A stretch of DNA of 8,569 nucleotides from NCBI GenBank assembly GCA_030829765.1, contig JAUROO010000097.1:1-8569 (forward strand). Reading direction: 5' to 3'. Positions 5,582 to 8,569 of the stretch are shown in pieces. The notes below the pieces were generated by a model that had not been told where the DNA came from, did not search any database, and saw nothing but the letters and a program-made list of their open reading frames with translations. Each line of letters begins with the position of its first letter. Position 1 is the first letter of the stretch. The DNA is from Miltoncostaeales bacterium. Its GTDB lineage: Bacteria; Actinomycetota; Thermoleophilia; Miltoncostaeales; Miltoncostaeaceae. Position numbers and translations under genes: made by a program.

Positions 5582-6025
5582 ATGGCGCTCATCGACGAGA
5601 CCCCTATCGACCCGCAGGAGGGCTGGGTAGCCGACCACGTCCGGCTCTATGCGGAGTCCGGCGGAACCGAGGGCCATCACTGGCAGCCCGGCGTGCCAAC
5701 CCTGCTGCTCACCACCCGCGGGAAGAAGAGCGGTACCGCACGGCGCACCGCGCTGATCTACGGCCGGGATGGCGACGACTACGTGGTGATGGCCTCATAC
5801 GCCGGCGCGCCCGCCCACCCCGACTGGTACGTGAACCTCGTTGCCGATCCGGAGGTGGTCATCCAGGTGGGCGAAGAGGTCATGCCCGCCACCGCGCGAA
5901 CGGTGGGCCCTGCTGACCGCGACCGGCTGTGGTCGGTGATGACCCGCATCTGGCCCGACTACGACGAGTACGCCACCAAGACCAGCCGGGAGATCCCCCT
6001 GGTCGCCATCAGCCCGGTCGGCTAG
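5582..6025 (+). CDS. F420H2-dependent nitroreductase/quinone reductase family (DUF385, Ddn-like)
   Basis: The product is a 147-residue split-barrel protein of the deazaflavin-dependent family. Members use reduced coenzyme F420 to reduce quinones, nitroimidazoles or other electrophiles. LLLTTRGKKSGTARRT (41-56) is the family's cofactor phosphate-binding block. GDDYVVMASYAGAPAHPDWYVNLVADP (64-90) is the diagnostic core, including the PxWYxNL segment (80-86). The N-terminal helix region WVADHVRLYAESGG (15-28) is also typical. Length is normal for the family. The ATG at 5582 follows GAGGA (5569-5573) with an 8-nt gap. The gene is divergent from the antiporter across 62 nt and ends 18 nt from a convergent membrane-protein gene. 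F420 synthesis elsewhere in the genome is implied but not seen here. The physiological substrate is unknown. Confidence 0.9.
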   Translation: MALIDETPIDPQEGWVADHVRLYAESGGTEGHHWQPGVPTLLLTTRGKKSGTARRTALIYGRDGDDYVVMASYAGAPAHPDWYVNLVADPEVVIQVGEEVMPATARTVGPADRDRLWSVMTRIWPDYDEYATKTSREIPLVAISPVG

Positions 6026-6027
6026 GC

Positions 6028-6062
6028 GTGGCAGCCGCGGGCCTCAGGCCCCCGGCTGCCAC
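6028..6062. terminator. Strong bidirectional hairpin terminator overlapping a 3' coding end
   Basis: The outer stem GTGGCAGCCG (6028-6037) pairs with CGGCTGCCAC (6053-6062), ten perfect pairs. After one C-C mismatch, GGGCC (6039-6043) pairs with GGCCC (6047-6051). The 3-nt loop TCA is the reverse complement of the TGA stop codon of the leftward gene, so the hairpin is built from that gene's last codons plus the short gap. It starts 3 nt after the stop of the rightward oxidoreductase gene. The position suits a two-way terminator. Confidence 0.7.
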
Positions 6063-6517
6063 ACCATCAGCACCAGCACGGCCACCGACAGCACCACGGA
6101 TGCCCAGTGCAGCACCCACGTGGTGCGATCCGAAAGCATCGCGCGAAGCGTCGCCTCATCTCCCTCGCCCCGCTCGGCCAGGCCCTCGGCGTACGCGCGC
6201 GTACCGCGGCTGCGACGGCCTCCCCAGGCGCCGGCCACCAGCGCGATGACGAACAGCAGGATCGAGATCTCCAGCCAGCGCTGCCCGTACCCGTCGATCT
6301 TGCCGGACAGGTAGAAGCCCGCGATCAGCAGCACCACGCCGCCGATGCCGAGGAGAATGGCACCGGGCCGGGCCAGGCCCAGGATCGCAGCGATCTCCGA
6401 GGGCTTCTGCCGGCGGGGTGCTGCGGTGGCGACCACACCCGCCACGGCGGCGCCGGCGAAGAACAGGATCACGCCGATCAGGTGGAAGAGGATGCCGATC
6501 TGGTAGCCGCTCATCAT
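6044..6517 (-). CDS. Four-helix integral membrane protein, DUF2269-like
   Basis: The product has 157 residues with hydrophobic segments at about 6-30, 53-71, 82-98 and 136-153. A charged cytoplasmic-type loop (about 99-131, RRSRGTRAYAEGLAERGEGDE) separates helices 3 and 4. The early Gly- and Ala-rich helix with H12 (GILFHLIGVILFFAGA) and the four-helix layout resemble the DUF2269 family of uncharacterised membrane proteins; this is a resemblance and not a firm match. Two adjacent ATG codons (6517 and 6514) are possible starts. GGAG (6522-6519) is better spaced for 6514. The gene is upstream-adjacent to the tRNA on the opposite strand, and its terminator hairpin overlaps its own last codons. 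Function is unknown. Confidence 0.8.
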   Translation of the reverse strand: MMSGYQIGILFHLIGVILFFAGAAVAGVVATAAPRRQKPSEIAAILGLARPGAILLGIGGVVLLIAGFYLSGKIDGYGQRWLEISILLFVIALVAGAWGGRRSRGTRAYAEGLAERGEGDEATLRAMLSDRTTWVLHWASVVLSVAVLVLMVWQPGA

Positions 6518-6548
6518 GCTCCGGGGTACGGGAAACGTGTCGCGGGCG

Positions 6549-6554
6549 ACGATA
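6549..6554 (-). promoter_or_regulatory. Putative -10 box for the DUF2269-like gene
   Basis: TATCGT on the minus strand fits TANNNT. A start site near 6542 would give a leader of about 25 nt that carries GGAG before the ATG pair, so this gene appears to be leadered, unlike several neighbours. Confidence 0.4.
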
Positions 6555-6631
6555 GACCGCGAAGGGGGTGTTGGGGGGAGAACCGCACCAATCGATGAGG
6601 TCCGTCACCTGCCGGAATGGCGCCCCTTTTT

Positions 6632-6640
6632 TGCTACCGT
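6632..6640 (+). promoter_or_regulatory. Extended -10 promoter of the tRNA gene
   Basis: TGCTACCGT matches the extended -10 pattern TGnTANNNT and follows a T6 run (6627-6632). A start site near 6647 would give a precursor leader of about 20 nt before the mature tRNA 5' end. No good -35 box is visible, which is common with extended -10 promoters. Confidence 0.5.
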
Positions 6641-6643
6641 CGC

Positions 6644-6664
6644 GCACCGCCGCGCATGCGGTGC
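6644..6664 (+). repeat. 7-bp hairpin immediately upstream of the tRNA
   Basis: GCACCGC (6644-6650) pairs with GCGGTGC (6658-6664) around a 7-nt loop. The stem ends 2 nt before the first base of the tRNA and lies at or just after the predicted transcription start. It may structure the precursor leader near the RNase P cleavage site. Confidence 0.35.
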
Positions 6665-6666
6665 CT

Positions 6667-6740
6667 GGCGGAGTAGCTCAGCTGGTTAGAGCAGCGGAAT
6701 CATAATCCGCGTGTCGGGGGTTCGAGTCCCTCCTCCGCTA
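6667..6740 (+). tRNA. tRNA-Met (anticodon CAT), elongator type
   Basis: The 74-nt gene folds as a full cloverleaf. The acceptor GGCGGAG (6667-6673) pairs with CTCCGCT (6733-6739), with a G-T at the top and discriminator A6740. The D stem is GCTC/GAGC (6676-6679, 6689-6692). The anticodon stem GCGGA/TCCGC (6694-6698, 6706-6710) carries the loop ATCATAA with CAT at 6701-6703. The variable loop is GTGTC, and the T stem GGGGG/CCCTC carries the loop TTCGAGT. CCA is not encoded. The paired 1-72 position and the overall sequence indicate an elongator rather than initiator tRNA. A CAT anticodon could also be modified to lysidine in tRNA-Ile2, which is less likely from the body sequence. Confidence 0.95.
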
Positions 6741-6840
6741 CTACCACTACCGGTTCCCCCGACCGGGACGCCAGCGAGGCCGTCGCAGGCGCGTCGCTCA
6801 CGGACGACGTCCCGGCCACACATGAGGTCGCGGTGATCTG

Positions 6841-6873
6841 CCTCTGGCCGCCCGCCCATCCGGCGGCCAGAGG
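6841..6873. terminator. Perfect 12-bp hairpin between the tRNA and the repeat-protein gene
   Basis: CCTCTGGCCGCC (6841-6852) pairs with GGCGGCCAGAGG (6862-6873) around a 9-nt loop. It lies 8 nt past the stop codon of the leftward repeat protein and 100 nt past the tRNA. There is no U-tract on either strand. A terminator of the leftward gene, and possibly of the rightward tRNA transcript, is the best reading. In 6741-6840 I see only a long-range 8-bp inverted repeat (6763-6770 with 6808-6815) and no gene. Confidence 0.65.
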
Positions 6874-6881
6874 GGGTCCTG

Positions 6882-8569
6882 CTACCCCGTGACGCCGCTG
6901 CCGGCAGCACGGCATGACGACCGGCCGCCCACTCCCCCAACGCGCGACTGGATCGCTCCGGTCAGGCGCAGCGACGATGCAGATGCGCGAACCGTCGTGG
7001 CGAGCGCATCACAACGCGCCGAGGTCACGGCAAGCACGCACCGCGCAGACTGCCCGGGCAGGAGGTCCGCCACCCGGATGACGCCCTTCCCGGATGTCCG
7101 CGAGCAGCGAGCGCCCGCCGTACCGGTGCTGGCGGTGGGGCGGATTACCTGCCCGCTCGCAGGCGGCACAACTGCGACGACGCCGGTAGCGGTGGCGGTG
7201 CCGGTGTTCCTCACCACGATGGGCTGGGGCTGGGGCCGCCCGGTGATCGTCGCGCCTGTGGCGGGCGGCACGCTCACTTCAAGGGCGGGCACAACCGGCT
7301 GCCGCGACACGATGCAGTTCGGACCCGACGCGCGTGAGGTTGCCGTTGCCGTGATGCCATCGGGCCCACGCACCGTCCAGGTCGCCGATCGCCTGAGCGG
7401 GATCTTCTTCACGGTGAACACCGCTTCGTGCCGACCGGGTGTGAACATGACCGGCTGCTGCCCGTTGAATGCCGACGGACCGACGCGATTGTTCTTGCCG
7501 AGTGCGATGGCGACCGGCCCGGGACCCTTCATCTGGTATCCGAAGGACGCCGTGTAGGTACGGCCGGTGCGGCGGACGCACTGGACGAAGACGCCCACGC
7601 TGAAGTCCGCCTTCACGGGCGTCAGTGCCGGGGGCACCAACGGCCCGCGCGGTGGCTTGGTCGGCGTCGCCGTGGTCGCTCCGGGGCACGCGGGGGAATT
7701 GACGCCCGCAGATGCGGAGGCGCCCCCTCCCTCGCCAACCTTCCAGGTAACGACCTGGCTTACGGGGACACCCCGCGCCACCCATGCGTTGTCGATGCTC
7801 CCCGGCTGGAACGTCGTGACCTGCCCCTGGTCGGCTCCTGTGCCACCGAGCGACGGGGTCACCCGGTTCCGGTCCCCAACTGCGGTCGTTATCGCCACGG
7901 GGTTCGCGTTCGTGTACCCGAAGATGGCGTCAAAGCCCCCATTGCCGTTGTTCCGAACACAGGTGACCTGCACACCGATGGGAATGAGTGACGTCACGGC
8001 AGGGGGTTGCAGCGGAGTCACGTCGGGCGGCTGCGGCCCGGTTGTCGGAGGCACCGTCGTGGACGTTGGTGGAGTAGTGACGCACGCCGGTGCCCCATCC
8101 GGGACACTGACGATCGCTCCACGAAACGCCGCACTCGTGGTGCCGGACGCCACACGAACCCCCCACGTCATGAGCGCCCCGCGGGGCAGGCCCTGCACCT
8201 GGAATGCCGCTGCATGCCGTCCGGGCTGGAAGGTGGTGGTCTGGCCGAGATCGTCGGGGGTCGCCGTGAGGCGCGGCACGAACCACACCCGGTTGGTGTC
8301 CGGACCCACGGGGATCGTCACCGGGGCCGTACCGCTGTTCTCGTAGCCGAACACCACGGTGTAGGAGCTGCCCTCCGCGCGGATGCACGAGGCAAACACG
8401 CCGATCTTCTTGGGTGGATCCGGTGGCACAGCGCACGCGGGAGACAGGCCCGACGCCACGGCCGTGACGGTCGCGCCTCCTGCGGTGACAGACCACGTTG
8501 CCGATCCCGAAGCCGGTATGCCCGGCACCGTCAGCACCCGCGGACCATCACCGGGGGCGAACGCGCCGG
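6882..8569 (-). CDS. Large secreted repeat protein, 5' end cut by the window edge
   Basis: The visible part is about 561 residues, and the frame stays open through the right edge, so start and signal peptide lie outside. The GTG at 8537 is not the start: codons before it encode FAPGDGPRVLTVPG, which aligns with the FQPGRH...F.V.G.P segment of the repeats. Numbering from 8537, complete repeats span about 46-152, 187-284 and 315-408, and the C-terminal part of another spans the edge to 35. Each begins with Cys (51, 193, 320), then FGY (63-65, 206-208, 332-334), NRV (82-84, 224-226, 350-352), a FQPG/FTPG turn and TW (124-125, 264-265, 386-387), and ends in Cys (152, 284, 408). The Cys pair may form a disulfide in each beta-sandwich-like unit. 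Pro/Thr linkers separate the units. The last ~140 residues resemble a DUF11/CARDB-like domain (VVRNTGTATATG, 441-452; ADLLPGQSARC, 490-500) with four Cys. No LPxTG anchor or C-terminal helix is seen. Confidence 0.85.
   Translation of the reverse strand, partial: GAFAPGDGPRVLTVPGIPASGSATWSVTAGGATVTAVASGLSPACAVPPDPPKKIGVFASCIRAEGSSYTVVFGYENSGTAPVTIPVGPDTNRVWFVPRLTATPDDLGQTTTFQPGRHAAAFQVQGLPRGALMTWGVRVASGTTSAAFRGAIVSVPDGAPACVTTPPTSTTVPPTTGPQPPDVTPLQPPAVTSLIPIGVQVTCVRNNGNGGFDAIFGYTNANPVAITTAVGDRNRVTPSLGGTGADQGQVTTFQPGSIDNAWVARGVPVSQVVTWKVGEGGGASASAGVNSPACPGATTATPTKPPRGPLVPPALTPVKADFSVGVFVQCVRRTGRTYTASFGYQMKGPGPVAIALGKNNRVGPSAFNGQQPVMFTPGRHEAVFTVKKIPLRRSATWTVRGPDGITATATSRASGPNCIVSRQPVVPALEVSVPPATGATITGRPQPQPIVVRNTGTATATGVVAVVPPASGQVIRPTASTGTAGARCSRTSGKGVIRVADLLPGQSARCVLAVTSARCDALATTVRASASSLRLTGAIQSRVGGVGGRSSCRAAGSGVTG

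Noticed and set aside
6763..6815. 8-bp inverted repeat CCGGGACG / CGTCCCGG separated by 37 nt after the tRNA
   Set aside because: The long spacer and the GC-rich context make a chance match likely. No RNA gene family is recognised there.
6667..6881. tRNA 3' end as a possible integration site
   Set aside because: No duplicated tRNA end, integrase or mobile gene is present downstream. The tRNA is followed directly by a hairpin and an ordinary gene end.
6686..6940. Minus-strand ORFs crossing the tRNA gene, ending in peptides like EGLEPPTRGL and GGGTRTPDTR
   Set aside because: These peptides are the well-known spurious translations of tRNA antisense strands, and the frames have no ribosome binding site or domain.

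Overview
The window is 8.6 kb of very GC-rich DNA that looks like the chromosome of a high-GC actinobacterium. Four things point that way: an F420-type (DUF385) oxidoreductase, a tRNA gene without an encoded CCA end, TANNNT -10 boxes placed exactly 6 nt before start codons (leaderless genes), and heavy third-position GC. A deep-branching class such as Thermoleophilia would fit the repeat-rich surface protein, but that placement is a guess. I see no insertion sequence, integrase, phage gene, CRISPR array, toxin-antitoxin pair or biosynthetic cluster.

Layout. 62-979 (+) is a membrane-anchored NodB-type polysaccharide deacetylase. 1050-1913 (+) is a secreted, cysteine-free protein of unknown family. 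Three leftward membrane proteins follow: a 63-aa glycine-zipper protein (1938-2129), a 63-aa two-helix protein (2249-2440) and a 233-aa protein with three predicted helices (2450-3151). Divergent from these is a class I SAM-dependent methyltransferase (3379-4152, +). It converges on a CPA1-type cation/proton antiporter (4284-5519, -), whose first membrane helix requires a non-canonical start. The antiporter is divergent from the DUF385/Ddn-like oxidoreductase (5582-6025, +), which converges on a four-helix DUF2269-like membrane protein (6044-6517, -). A tRNA-Met(CAU) with an extended -10 promoter follows (6667-6740, +). The window closes with the 3' part of a large secreted protein built of roughly 95-residue Cys-bounded repeats (6882 to the right edge, -), which is cut by the window end.

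How the parts relate. No pathway is evident. The common theme is the cell envelope: deacetylase, secreted protein, several membrane proteins, antiporter and repeat surface protein. Most genes are single transcription units in alternating orientation.

Regulatory architecture is the most informative part. Four genes have TANNNT-N6-start geometry, one of them with a CTG start. Three genes have hairpins whose loop holds the stop codon. One stop codon doubles as the first bases of the next gene's -10 box. Within this window I do not see a new multi-gene system. The best leads are this compact start/stop architecture, the glycine-zipper micro-protein, the CxxC-bearing deacetylase and the repeat protein.
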